A stretch of 64,000 nucleotides of DNA from Apostichopus japonicus (Eukaryota > Echinodermata > Holothuroidea > Aspidochirotida > Stichopodidae). The translations under genes were made by a program, and so were the position numbers. The notes under the pieces are model-generated. The model did no database searches and was not told the DNA's origin. It worked only from the letters and a program-made list of their open reading frames with translations. The stretch is taken from contig NC_092571.1 in assembly GCF_037975245.1 (NCBI RefSeq), forward strand, positions 24,566,564 to 24,630,563, given 5' to 3'. Positions 1-18,607 of this stretch are shown here, piece after piece; positions within the stretch are counted from its first letter, which is position 1; every line of letters starts with the position of its first letter.

Positions 1-1898
1 ACACTTATTTTCTGCACAGTTTTAACTGTGTATAATAAATAAGTCTACTCTGTGCAAAGTCATTTTTTACCACCTTTAAAGATCATCATCGTTCACCCGA
101 AAATTGTAGCACGCTAAAAATTGCTAGAAGTTTTCAAAAAGTACCGTCCTACAGGCTTTGCTACTCCATATCATTTCCAGATATGTAGATTAGGGTTTGT
201 TTAAACCTAAATGATTGAGTGTAAATGCAAAATGTTTTTGAGGATAGTAATTAAAGTATTTGTTGAAATCAGAGCTCAAGTGACCATTATTTGAATTTTA
301 AGTATGTTTTGAGGATAGTACTGATGACCTTAGATAAGCTGCATTTTGAGTTTACTTGCTCAACACAATCTGGTGGCGCTATAGAAATTATAGGTTAAAA
401 GGAATGACTGTGTATCTTTAATACTTAAGTTCCCCAAAAATTGAACAAAGTAGACAAAACTTCTTTAAAGGCTTGTCAGTGAAAGATAAAGCATAATAAT
501 ATTCAGAGTGTTGGACAGAAAAAAAAATACATTTTTTTGCTTTAAGGAATTTTTCGGTGTCGGGTAAACTGGCTAATAACTCTATTATTTAGAACAGCCA
601 AAAATGGTTGTACCCCACATACATATTCTAAATTACAGTGTAAAATGTTCCATGTTCATATCACCTGACTTGGTTCGAGTGATACAAAGTCATATTGGAC
701 TCAAACATGAAACGCAGCTTTTCAGGTATTTCAAAGATTTTGCCAAAGAAGTTTGAGACTGAAATTTTGTTCTTTTCTAAATTGTCATGTAAAATTATCT
801 TTGATCAAATTTTGTTCTTAAAATTGAAGTAATTTGATGCAATTACTAGCTTATTATTATTAATCCAAATATTCAACACAGGAACATATATGAATGAAAA
901 GAAAACAAAGACAATTTATGTACAAAAATACTTTTGAAGCATTTATTTGTTTTCACCTCTTATATAATACTATAGAGACTAACATGCCTCTTGATATTAA
1001 TAATTTACAACTTTCTGCTTACAAACAGTAAACAAAACTTTCTCTTTACTAACAGTAATTGTGAGTCAGTTTAAACCTTGACCATGTTAAACTCTGTCTC
1101 TTTGTGGAAAGTGAAATTAAGAGCAAATGATTAACAGGTATATTCTGCATTTCCAGATAATTCTACCACCAAGCACTTAAATCATAATTCCACATAAAAA
1201 GCAACAAATTTATGTCCAATTTGGGCAGTAATACAATTGTATAACATAATCTAGTGATATTTGTTATAGGAGAATATACAGAGAAACAAAAGGAAGGTGC
1301 ACTCATTTGTGTCTTAATGAAGGCTTTGTTTCTCAGCCAGTGTGATACCAACAATGTCATAAAATTATTGAGTACCAAAACTGTTCAAAGGATGCTGCAA
1401 ATGTGTTTCATATTCTGGAAACTTTGTGGCCAGTTAATAGCAGATCTAGCAAATTATGTGTCACTATATAGTCCCTTTAATTGATCCAACCACACAGCAA
1501 ATCAGCAATGCTTTTGATTTAGAGGTAGTTAAATATGAAAAAGGTACAAGAAAATAGCATGATGACTTCTTCTTTACAAATTAATATTTCAGACATGATT
1601 TTCAAACAAATCTTACACTCATTTAGAAAGTAATAGCACAATGCATTCTGGGAAAGATAAGACATGGTCAAAAAGATTTCATTGACATGATCGCCATAGA
1701 AACCAAACTTCAGATGTGCATATACTGTACCCAAACGTTTTTTAACATCAGTTCAACTAAAGGGTGAAACTGATTGAAGTTTGGATATTGCATATTTTTC
1801 TTAAAAATATACAAATTTATACATGAATTTCTGACATCTTAGTACATTTCTATAGCCCAAGTAGCATACAGACCACAACAAGAGCCCAAGGGCACTGT
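1..1898. other. Non-coding flank, nothing recognised
   Basis: AT-rich sequence with only short unrelated open frames and no conserved protein segment. No tandem array, TIR pair or RNA gene was seen. It may be intergenic or lie in an intron of a gene outside the window. Confidence 0.5.
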
Positions 1899-4483
1899 GG
1901 TTCCTTGCTTGGGGTATATGACAATACACATAATATTATCGAGCAAGATTGGGCTGAAATAGTCCAAGTAATTGTGGTCCTACATGTTCCCATAAAGTAA
2001 CCAACACTATAGCCAACACTTTTGTGATCACAAAATGTGACCGGATTTTTTATCAAAAGGCACTTTTGAGATCTAAATATGGCGTCGCAAATGTAAGAAA
2101 TATAAGAGACCTACAAGCGTGTCAACAGATATGATAACAATGGTGACCTCAGATGACATGACCTTTAAGTTTCAAAATGTTCCACCACCCCATTCACAAC
2201 TTGTCCCAAAATATCAACCATGTCACACCTTGGCATTGAGATTTAATTGCATTAAATGTCAAAAAATTAACTTTGAACTTGTATGTAACTTCACACACAA
2301 AGGTCACCCGGAGGTCAACCAATTGACATTTTTGATCGGTGAGACCTAAATAGAGCATGACTGTAAAAAATTCAAACATTTTTCCTTTGCCCATTTTCTC
2401 CCCCATAATACTACTTTTTTAACATTAGCTGACCTTTGGTGACCTTGGATCACATGACCGTTAAGTTTGAAAATATTCCCCTATACCATTTGCAACTTGT
2501 CCAAAAAAATCAACCTTGTCACACCTTGGCACTGGGAGTTATTGCATTAAATGTGTGAAAATTAACTTTGACCTCAAATAACTTCGCACACAAAGGTCAA
2601 ATGGGGGTCAACCCATTGACATTTATGATCAGAAGGTACATTTAAAAACTGAAAATAGCATCGAAACTGTAAAATCCACAAAACACGAAAAGGTCACCAG
2701 AGGTCAAATTGAGGTCAAGGGTCAACCAGATGCGGGTCGACAATTGGATTACATTGAAGCAACTCCCAACCCTAACGGACAATTTGTTCTCAAGTTGTCG
2801 CAAAAATACTAGTTTTTTTATCATTAATTGACCTTTGGTGACCTTGTATCACATGACCGTTAAGTTTGAAACTATTCCCCTATACCATTTGCAACTACTC
2901 CAAAAATATCAACCTTGTCACACCTTGGAACTGGGAGTTATTGCATTATATGTCTGAAAATTAACTTTGACCTCATATAACTTCGCACACGAAGGTCACA
3001 CGGGGGTCAACCCATTGACATTTATGATCAGAAGGTACCTTTGACATCTGAAAATAGCATCAAAACTGTAAAAATCCCTAAAACACTAAAAAGGTCACCA
3101 GAGGTCAATTTGAGGTCAAGGGTCACCCAGATGCGGGTCGACAATTGGATTACATTGAAGCAACTCCCAACCCTAACGGACAATTTGTTCTCAAGTTATC
3201 GCAAAAAATACTAGTTTTTTATCATTAATTGACCTTTGGTGACCTCGGATCACATGACCGTTAAGTTTGAAAATATTCCCCTATACCATTTGCAACTTGT
3301 CTCAAAATATCAACTGTGTAACACCTTGGCACTGGGAGTTATTACACTAAATGTCTGAAAATTAACTTTGACCTCATATAACTTAACATACAAAGGTCAC
3401 CTTGGGTCAACTTATTGACATTTTTGATTGATGAGACCTAAATTAGAGCATCAAACTATAAAAATTCAAACATTTTTTTCCTTGCCCATTTTCTATCCCC
3501 AAAATACTAGTTTTTTGACATTAATTGACCTTTGGTGACCTCGGATCACATGACCGTTAACTTTGAAAATATTCCCCTATACCATTTGCAACTTGTCCAA
3601 AAATATCAACCATGTCACACCTTGGAACTGGGAGTTGTTGCATTAAATGTCTGAAAATTAACTTTGACCTCGTATAACTTCGCACACGAAGGTCACACGG
3701 GTGTCAACCAATTGACATTTTTGATCGGAAGGTACCTTTGATATCCAAATCTAGCATCAAAACCAAACATTTTCTTTTTTGCTCGTTTCCTCCCAAAATA
3801 AGCACATTTTTTCTAATGTGACCTTTGACCTTTTGACCTTGGTTTCAGATGTAGTTTAATCTCCTGATTCCAAAAAACAAAACGAAAAGTCTGTACAACC
3901 ATCCTAACTCTGACCGAAAAACTTTGACCCCATATAACTTCGCACATAAAGGTCACACGGGGTCAACCTATTGACATTTATGATCAGAAGGTACCTTTGA
4001 CATCTGAAAATAGCATCGAAACTGTAAAAATCCCAAAAACACGAAAAGGTCACCAGAGGTCAAATTGAGGTCAAGGGTCACCCAGATGCGGGTCGACAAT
4101 TGGATTACATTGAGGCAACTCCCAACCCTAACAGACATTTCGTTCTCAAGTTATTGCAAAAATACTAGTTTTTTATCATTAATTGACCTTTGGTGACCTC
4201 GGATCACATGACCGTTAAGTTTGAAAATGCTCCCCTAACCAGTTCACAACTTGTCCCAAAATATCAATCTTGTCGCACATTGGCACTGGGAGTTATTGCA
4301 GTTTTAATATTTTCGGTTTTTGGACCATAACTGACCTTTGGTGACCTTTGTGGGCACCAAAAACAATAGGGCACACCTTCTCCATATGGCGGATCTATAG
4401 TCCAAGTTTGGCCTCAATCTAACATTCCCTTATTGAGATAGAGCGTACCCAAGCAAGTGTCACAGACACACACACACACACAC

Positions 4484-4515
<32 letters not shown>

Positions 4516-4558
4516 GCCAACCTGACTGCATAGGTTCCTCTTGCTAAAGCAAGGAACC
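1899..4558. mobile_element. Non-autonomous repeat element with inverted-repeat ends and internal tandem array
   Basis: The left edge has GGTTCCTTGCTT (1899-1910) and the right edge its exact reverse complement AAGCAAGGAACC (4547-4558). Between them lies a degenerate ~400-bp unit repeated in tandem. The landmark GACCTTTGGTGACC recurs near 2431, 2830, 3231, 3527, 4184 and 4333. A CA/CATA microsatellite (4462-4515) precedes the right end. The right end can also fold on itself (GGTTC-CT-CTTGC, loop TAAA, GCAAG-GAACC). No transposase or reverse transcriptase is encoded. The design (terminal inverted repeats, core minisatellite, microsatellite tail) resembles Helentron-associated or pearl-type non-autonomous elements of marine invertebrates; the class is inferred. 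Confidence 0.65.
4462..4515. repeat. (CA)n / (CATA)n microsatellite
   Basis: Uninterrupted CA dinucleotides, then CATA tetranucleotides, then CA again. It sits just inside the right end of the repeat element and is probably part of it. Confidence 0.9.
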
Positions 4559-5913
4559 AAAAAGACACCTTACAGCCTCACAGAAGTCTTAGCATATTTT
4601 ACTATGATTTGATAAAGGGAAGGACAATGTTGCTACTCTATCCGTGACATATGTCACCTCTGTCTGAAATACTGTCCATCTTGATTTGGAACCCTTGTAA
4701 TAATGATTTGTAACCCTCTTGACTTGTTATGTAATTTACCTTTTTCTCCATTCCTAGTTTACTTTCCATTATCATTCATTCCATTATTTCCAGCAAATAA
4801 TTTTTGTTTTCAGAGAATTCTCATACAACAAAGTGCAGTGTGTTTTGACAAATAACATTTACATACAACTTCTATCTTGTTGCAGCTTTGTTGCAAGGTA
4901 AAAGGAGAAATCAGAAGTGCAAAACTTGTTTAATGAAATTAATGGACCCCCTCCCCCCAGTTTCTCTCAAGCTTTATGACTATGCATACTAACTGGGATG
5001 CCAGTTAATAGCTAGAATACACCAAATATTGGTATTGCAGATGAACAAATTCAAAAATCTTGCAAGAATGAGATTTTGTTATTAGATCTACACCTCATGA
5101 TTAAGCACAGATACTATATCCTCTCAGAAGTGTAAAACTGCTGAAATGTTTGACCTACTCGCCATGACCTTTGTGTGGTTAATTACTTTTCAAATGTTTT
5201 CTGCATACTTTGGTAACAGCATGGAGGTAAAACAGACCTCCATGGTAACAGCAAGCACAGAACAGTCAGTCAGTAACACACAAACATAAAGAACTTGAAC
5301 AAAATGTGATCATTCTTGGCTGGCAATGTACATGCCAGTATTGATGAATGATGTACTGATGATAATTGTACTGACAATAAATACTGTTTTAAGCAAAATG
5401 GTAACCAAAGGACAGATAATTGTTTACTGTACATGTAAAGTAAAATTGATTCTTCTTAAACAGACACTGGCTTCAAATCCAACTGTGAGACACAGATAAA
5501 TTGCATACTCCTTTTTGTGATCAGGTTAAATGAAACTGTAAATTGATCCTCAAGAACCTATTGCAAATTTATCAAGTGAGAACTTATTACTACTTAGCCT
5601 TTACATAGTGACAAACCAGTCTCCAAACAGTACAAAGTGGATTTCCTTTCTACCATATTGAAATTGTTTTAAAAAATATATACTTCCAGAATTGTGTAAA
5701 AACTTTCCTGTTTACTCCGTCTGGACTTCAAAACCCGGAGACCTGCGATAAAAAAAAACACAAAACGATACCGACAATCCGTTTTGATTCGCTTTTCTCT
5801 TTTCTTCAACATTTTTGATGTGCATAATAATCTATATCTCTGCTTCATCATCAATTTGCATTTGATATTCGATATGAATCATCCATTGTCTTTCCTGATC
5901 ACACCAGCCGTGT
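4559..5913. other. Non-coding region 3' of CFAP107
   Basis: No coding exon is recognised. It lies immediately downstream of the CFAP107 stop codon (minus strand), so the part nearest 5913 is probably its 3' UTR. No confident poly(A) signal was chosen. Confidence 0.45.
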
Positions 5914-8434
5914 TTAGATGGAGACATCGGGAATGGCTGATTTGCTGCCCTCTTTGGAAGCTAACCTCGACCCGGTCGGGATTATAACCTGTTCTGGCGT
6001 TTGAATCACGTTAACAGTCCGTAACGATAAGTCTTTGTTAATTTGGTTGACAGGATGCATTCTGGTGGATAATGCTTTAGGCGGGGAGTAATGTGTCGTA
6101 ACGAGAGAGTTAGTTGGGAGGTCCTTGAAGGAAGTACCGTACGTTGTGTTATAGTCGCCAAGACCAGCCTGGGCTTCCTCCTTTTCCCATTTCTTCTTCA
6201 TACTCTCACGTAAGCCAAAATTTGTGGGCTGTCCTGTAGAAACAAAACAGTAATGTCGTCTTCAAAAGTTTGGCAAAATTCAAGCAAGCATCACATCGTA
6301 CATTACTTCCAATCACAGAAAGTACTGAATTTATATTGTTAGCTAGCTCATTGCATAACAAGACATGGACTAAGTTAAGGACCCCCCCCCCCCCTTGGGC
6401 ATGACTTAAGAAAATGAAGACTGAATTCATCCATCATTAAAAGAAATATGACATTCTGTTGAGACAAATAAAAGCATGTCAAATGAAACTTACTGGACCC
6501 ACTTAAAAAAATATAGCTCCATTGTCAAGATTTCAGACTAGTCCATACTTCTCTTGCAAATTTGAAAAAGTTTTCAAATGGTATGATGGATGACTTTAAT
6601 TCCTTGGCCATACATACCACAAAGTGTTTATTTCCAAACAAGATTCATACAAACTGAGTATAATATTTCACACTTTGCTTACAACAAATGCTTGCTTAAA
6701 TGTGCAGTAAACAGTGTCACAGTTTATTGAACTGTTCAAGAAAAGAAAAACTAGTGAACCAATACCAACCTCTGATGGGATGATCTGAAGCCTCCGGTTC
6801 CCAGGCAAGACGGTTTCCATCCCAGTGGCGGAACTCTGGCAGCTGATCACTTACTGGTCTCTCCTTTTTGTTGTAATGTTGATCGTACCAGGAAACCAGA
6901 TTTTCTGTATGGTCCGATTTGTGGTGTGAGAATAGCAATTTGTTGTTTAAACCCTGGAGTGATGGGAAAAAAAAAAAACATTTAAGAAAAATTCAAATTA
7001 TATCTGAAATTTTCGGATGTTTGAAAAAGTTGTATATATCTGTGCAACCTGATGAGGTGTTCGAACCAGGAAACCTTGAGGCTGCGAGATGAACACTCTC
7101 ATACTTCTACAACATTCTACAATACTTCTACATCATCAAACTAGTTTCACTATAGCCAAGTTGCATATTAAATAATAAAGGGAATTTTCACATTTGTACT
7201 TAACATACATCTAAGTAATACAAACCTGATGAAGTGTCTGAGCAAAGAAATGTTGAGAATTATTAAGAATTATCTTAATATTTTTCTGTTGAAGCAATTC
7301 TGTGGCAGAGTTTGGTCACACTTGACCTTACTAGTGATGTTGAGTTGTGTGCACACTACACAGTCTAAATTCAAACGACATAACTCACTCATATGAAGAA
7401 AAAATGCACAACAGTATTTAAGGTTGTTTTATCAATTGCGATCTTATTTTGGGTAATTTTATTTTTATTCACAACCAAACACAAAAAGCTGCTTTAACTT
7501 GAGGTCTCTAGTTTCATATGACAGGCCACAATTTGCTAGAGTACACAAAACCTTTCCAAGAGACCATAAATTACCAATGTACTTTGCAAACGGACTGCAT
7601 CTCAGTGTACTGTTTTATTAGTACTGTCAAAACTTTTTGTCAGGAAATTCCTTCATTCTTTACTTCTTTTGCTAAATTGCCTACCATCGAAATGCTAGAC
7701 TGAACATTCATGTGTGGTACTATCATTTATTATTCAAGTGAAATTGAACATAGGCCAAGCAATATAAATGTGATGTGCATGGTACTCCACTTGAGCTAAC
7801 ATGAAGATACAGCATTGCTATGTGTGTGTTTGTATTTTTGTATCAAGGAAATGAAGATTGACAACTTACTTCTCCCCTTAACATTGCTGCTCTTCGAGTC
7901 ATTATGTCTGGCTTGTATCCAGGATATTTTGCAAAGTCCATCCGTTGGGTTGAAGTATGATTATAGTTACCTTTATTGAACTGAAAAAAAGAAGAAACAT
8001 GGTTGTATTTGACAATTATGTTTACTGTAGTGTAAATTGTAATGACTAATGGTACTTGGTAGGGTAGGCGACTAGTTATAACTTCTAGGCTATGTATCCC
8101 ATAGAAGATTGAAACTAGGCCTAGGCCTTAAATTGCTTACAAAAATTCAGTTGAAACATGCATTAATTTTAGGCGAACTTGAGGCTGAAGCATACTGCAG
8201 TATAATTTATAACTGTTGGGCAGTCTGATCATTTATCGTAGTACTTACTTAGTAACGGTAGCTATCATATTGTTACTAGTGTTACTAAGCCTTGTTAATG
8301 TTAGGATACGTTACTTTAGCTCGACTTACCGCATAACGTTCCTCAGCCCAATTTCCGATTAGAACTCTTGGAGCAAATCGTTGCTCTATCCTCCATCCTG
8401 GTAAATTCCACTTCAATTGATCAGATTGAGCCAT
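5914..8434 (-). CDS. CFAP107: CFAP107 (C1orf158-like), ciliary microtubule inner protein, 4 exons
   Basis: Coding exons in transcript order: 8434-8330, 7980-7870, 6953-6770, 6233-5914. All have GT/AG borders and compatible phases, giving 239 residues and a stop at 5914-5916. The start is the ATG at 8434 (MAQSDQLKWNLPGW...). Segments shared with the vertebrate family are W-x-I-E...VLIGNW-x-EER (residues ~14-33), the KSDHTENLVSWYDQHYN block (exon 3), LPEFRHWDGNRLAW-x-PE-x-SD-x-P, and PTNFGL at the exon 3/4 junction. Family knowledge: CFAP107 binds inside the A-tubule lumen of axonemal doublet microtubules. The C-terminal ~80 residues look poorly conserved. It is divergent to GABARAP with ~1.8 kb between start codons. 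The identification rests on remembered family motifs, not a search. Confidence 0.87.
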
Positions 8435-15140
<6,706 letters not shown>

Positions 15141-15464
15141 ACGTTCTCATTTTTCTTTGCTAAATGAAACTCAAATCACACACTGCAAATGTAGCCACTT
15201 CTTCTTCTTCTAAAATTAGCAAAATAAATCGACCCCCTAACGAGTTAGTCTTGTGTGACCAATGTTGTCAACACATGAACAGGAACTTAAAACAAAACAT
15301 GTCAAAGAATTTTAATGAATTGTCGTAGGGTTCCTACAAATTTACTCCATAACTAAGGGATGTTTCGAAGAATTCTGTTTTGCATGTGCAGCGAACAACT
15401 GTAGTGATATATGGAGTTTGTGTGTGTATGATAGTGTTATCATTGTTTGCTTGTAATTGTACAA

Positions 15465-15474
15465 AATAAATAAA
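15465..15474 (+). terminator. GABARAP polyadenylation signals
   Basis: Two overlapping AATAAA hexamers lie 325 bp after the GABARAP stop codon. They are followed by A-rich sequence and then unrelated AT-rich DNA, giving a plausible short 3' UTR. Confidence 0.7.
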
Positions 15475-16780
15475 CATAACAATAATACAAAGGAAAAAAA
15501 AAATAGTGAGAATTATTTCTGCTTGTTTTTTTCAGAAAGTATAAAGACCATATAACTTTTAAGTAACAAATTAGAAAATCCATAGTTAAGTTACCATTAT
15601 CATAACACTAATTTTCATTTTATCTACATTATGCTGTCCTTTACTAGGGTATGTCAAATTTATGGTGTAAATGTTTCATTGAGATCTGAGTTTGAGATTT
15701 GCTTGTTGTTAATGATGTTGAAATTGCCATTTAAACTGTGTTCTGGTGTGTAGTCAGACCATCCTACTCCTCCCCCTCCCCCACCCCTCCCAGACAGTTA
15801 CAAATAATGAAAATATTATATTAAAAATTGGACTCAAATGGAAAGGGAGAGAGGGGTGTACAAATAAAGTGAAGTCCTAAGTTCACAAAATGAATCTTGC
15901 CCCTCTCTCCCTCTCCTTCCCCCTCCCCAACACGTACCTTCCAAAATAGGGGGCTTTGAATTGCATTAATGTTGAAAAAGAAGCAAACTATAAGATTAAA
16001 AAACCAACATTTCACACTCTGTCAATATTTTCTATTGTATCTGACCTAATAAACAGGTTATTATTCTTGCATGAATAATTTCATTTTTTTGATGAACCCA
16101 TTGTTTTGATATCTGGTAGGGCTGCTTATACATAAAATAAAACTTCTTAAAAAGGACAAAGATCTTTGGAAAAAATTGATTTATTTGAAACAAACAATTT
16201 TTAATATTGGAGTACATTAGGAATGACTTCATGATCAAGAATGTCATAAGGAGAAAAAATATTGGTGATAGTAAGTGGAAAATTTGATATTTGAAATTGA
16301 TAAAAGTACATGATACTGGATATTGGATAACAATAATGAAGAGAATTGTCCAACATTAAAAACATCAAACAATTAATTTCACACACACAATAGCAAGGGC
16401 TGTAGTTTAAACAATGTCTTACTAATAAGTGTAACAAATATATTGAAAAAAATGGTGACAACCATAAGATTTGATTTAGTTTTTGTAACCTTTGTAAGCA
16501 TTGAAAACCTAAGTTTGATAAATCACTAAATTCTTTCTCCCCCCCTTTTTTTTTGTGGTCAACGAACAAAAGAATAATAGGTTTATCACAGCAGCAGGTT
16601 TAGTTGAGAGAGTGGTATTAAAACATTTTATTATATGTAAATATTCATTTATTGTGTTACCATATACTCAAGAATAAAGTTTAGAAGCATGGTAGAAAAA
16701 TGCCACCAAAACCTGATAATTGTCATTTTAATTAAAGAGTTGAGTTTGTTTCATGAATCATGGATTTGTTCTACAACTCT
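15475..16780. other. Intergenic, nothing recognised
   Basis: AT-rich sequence with C-rich patches near 15770-15925. The 122-aa minus frame at 16201-16569 is hydrophobic and of low complexity, with no recognisable family; I do not regard it as a gene. Confidence 0.4.
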
Positions 16781-17514
16781 CGTTCTCATTGGTTGCGGTC
16801 TTTCTGTAACAGCATTGTAATTTTCGCTTGGCGTAGCAGTTAGGTTAACCTTCTCTTGCTTGTAAATGGTTTGACTAACTTCATCTATACAGAGTTAACA
16901 AAGGAAGTGGGGTTTACAAAGAACCCCATTGTTTCTATTCGTCAAGGGTTGGGTGAAAATGACATCGCTCCGGGAATGTTTGTGTCAAAGTTGACAACCT
17001 TTCGTAATCGTTGGCTTAAAACTTTCAGTTTGAAAATGAGTATCCTTATGCAGGAATGCTGTTACCATGGAAATCGTATGTTTTACCACTAATTTCAATA
17101 TGGCCGCTACCCTACCACTAAAACATTGATATGACATATTAAAGTAAGAATACCGTAAGACTTAAATTAAGCAAACTCGTTAAAAAATGTATTTAATTGG
17201 TGGTGGCCTGATGGTTTTATGCTATATTTAGTGTTTTGTAAGGTTGAGGTTCACCCTTTGTTTAACTATATTTCTTGTTTTTTTTTTTTCTTCTTTTTTT
17301 TCTTGTCATTTTTGCTTTATATTAATTGTGCCTGATGGTTCTTCTAAAGTTACAACCAAGCCAAATACCAGGACTGTAAAGAGGACATCGCTTCATGATA
17401 TCTGCAATCTCTCATCTTGGAAACGAGACAACATCGTGATGGAAGAACTACGAAAATATAGCCGAGTAGGCTATCCAGAGGAGCCATCAGTCAACAACAT
17501 TTAAAATTATAGTT
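16781..17514 (+). other. Possible small unidentified gene (promoter-like block plus terminal exon)
   Basis: Promoter-like signals cluster here: an inverted CCAAT box (ATTGG near 16788), an X-box-like GTTACCATGGAAAT (17061-17074) and a YY1-like AATATGGCCGC (17096-17106). A good donor AAAGTAAGAA follows near 17142. A long pyrimidine tract (17275-17330) then leads to an AAAG acceptor near 17349 and an open segment to a TAA at 17502-17504. That segment encodes a polar, protein-like tail (...LSSWKRDNIVMEELRKYSRV..., ending PEEPSVNNI). I do not recognise it, and I could not build a phase-consistent start. It may be a real C-terminal exon, a pseudogene piece or chance. Confidence 0.25.
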
Positions 17515-17641
17515 AATAAAAATAATGATAAGTTATGGTAAAAATTATAGAAATATAGCCGAGTAGGCTATCCAGAGGAGCCATCAGTCAACAACATTTA
17601 AAATTATAGTTAATAAAAATAATGATAAGTTGTGGTAAAAA
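17454..17641. repeat. 97-bp tandem duplication
   Basis: The block beginning ATATAGCCGAGTAGGC is present twice, with GCCGAG at 17461 and 17558. It runs through the open frame's stop codon and into TAATAAAAATAATGATAAGTT with almost no mismatches, indicating a recent duplication of the end of the candidate exon. Confidence 0.9.
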
Positions 17642-18081
17642 TTTATGTTAATGTTTTCGTATTTTAATGTCGCACGAGAGAATGAAATGGATTCTTCTTT
17701 AAGACAAAGAATGTCTTTGTTTTCTCTTCTTTTTTGACATTGTTCATTAAAACTAATATAGCAGTATGGCTACAATAGTTGTCAAGGAATAGTGGTTAAT
17801 GAACACCCTTTTATCAACTCCCACATCCATGCATAAATTCACTTTAGAATGACATTTTGCTGGCAAATTTTATTAGCAGGTGGCAGTTGTTAAGACAGTA
17901 AGCAAAACCAAGAAAAGTTGATGCAATATTTCTGACAAAACTAGTGTTAGCTGTCTTAGCAGATAAGATAAACTGGTTTCCTCAATGGCTGTATATGTTC
18001 CATGTAGGAAACGCTGAAAACATTGTTATGGTGGTGGAGAGGCAAGTTGGGGCCAAGGAAAGCATTCCATCATACCTATAT

Positions 18082-18607
18082 CATACCTGTCAACTCTCCC
18101 GGTTTTTACCCAAATCTCCTGGTTTCATATTCTATTCTCCCAGTTTTTCTATGTTCTACACTTGCGACATTTCTGAAAATAGCCAACAACTAGTGCTAGA
18201 TGCTTACTAATTCCCCACAGTAACGCTGAACAGGAAAGGCTATTCAGTGTAGTTTGCAAGAACAAGACAGACAGTCGGTTAAGTCTCAAGCTTGATGGGA
18301 CTCTATCTAGCATACTAGCCATGAAGTCACAGTACCCAGAGTCCACTGTTCCCAGTTTCAATTGGAAGCCTACTAAAGAAACCCTGTTGAAAGCGAAACG
18401 AGCTGCTGTAAATTAAACTACAGCAAGAAACACTGATTGGATGATTCTCTCACTGTATTGCATAAGTAGACTATACTTATTTAGGAGTATTTATATCATT
18501 TCAGTTGAAAATTACCAACCTCCCTATTTTCCCCCTGTTCTCCCTATTTTTTGGCCCTGAAAAATGTTATTCTCCCTATTTTGGGGTCAAACAGGTTGAC
18601 AGGTCTG
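18082..18607 (+). mobile_element. Short hAT-like element flanked by CTATAT direct repeats
   Basis: The left end CATACCTGTCAAC and right end (reverse-complement CAGACCTGTCAAC) form ~12/13-bp terminal inverted repeats. CTATAT directly abuts both ends (18076-18081 and 18608-18613). hAT insertions usually give 8-bp duplications, so this 6-bp match may be eroded. Pyrimidine-rich CTCCC motifs occur just inside both ends. The only coding remnant is the transposase tail listed separately, so this looks like an internally deleted, immobile copy. Confidence 0.6.
18208..18415 (+). pseudogene. hAT transposase C-terminal (dimerisation domain) fragment
   Basis: The reading frame ...IPHSNAEQERLFSVVCKNKT... 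carries the hallmark hAT C-terminal dimerisation signature S-N-A-x-x-E-R-x-F-S. It continues through GTLSSILAMKSQ and FNWKPTKETLLKAKRAAVN to a TAA. There is no catalytic core or BED zinc finger upstream, and stop codons precede it in frame. It is therefore a truncated relic about 68 residues long, either within the small element or part of a larger ancestral copy. Confidence 0.7.

Noticed and set aside
2119..2824. Short ORFs across the 2.1-2.8 kb tandem array
   Set aside because: They are products of the GACCTTTGGTGACC repeat and recur with frame breaks in other units.
16201..16569. 122-aa minus ORF between GABARAP and MAD2L2
   Set aside because: It is rich in Leu, Tyr and Cys from AT-rich sequence; it has no conserved motif, splice support or promoter signal.
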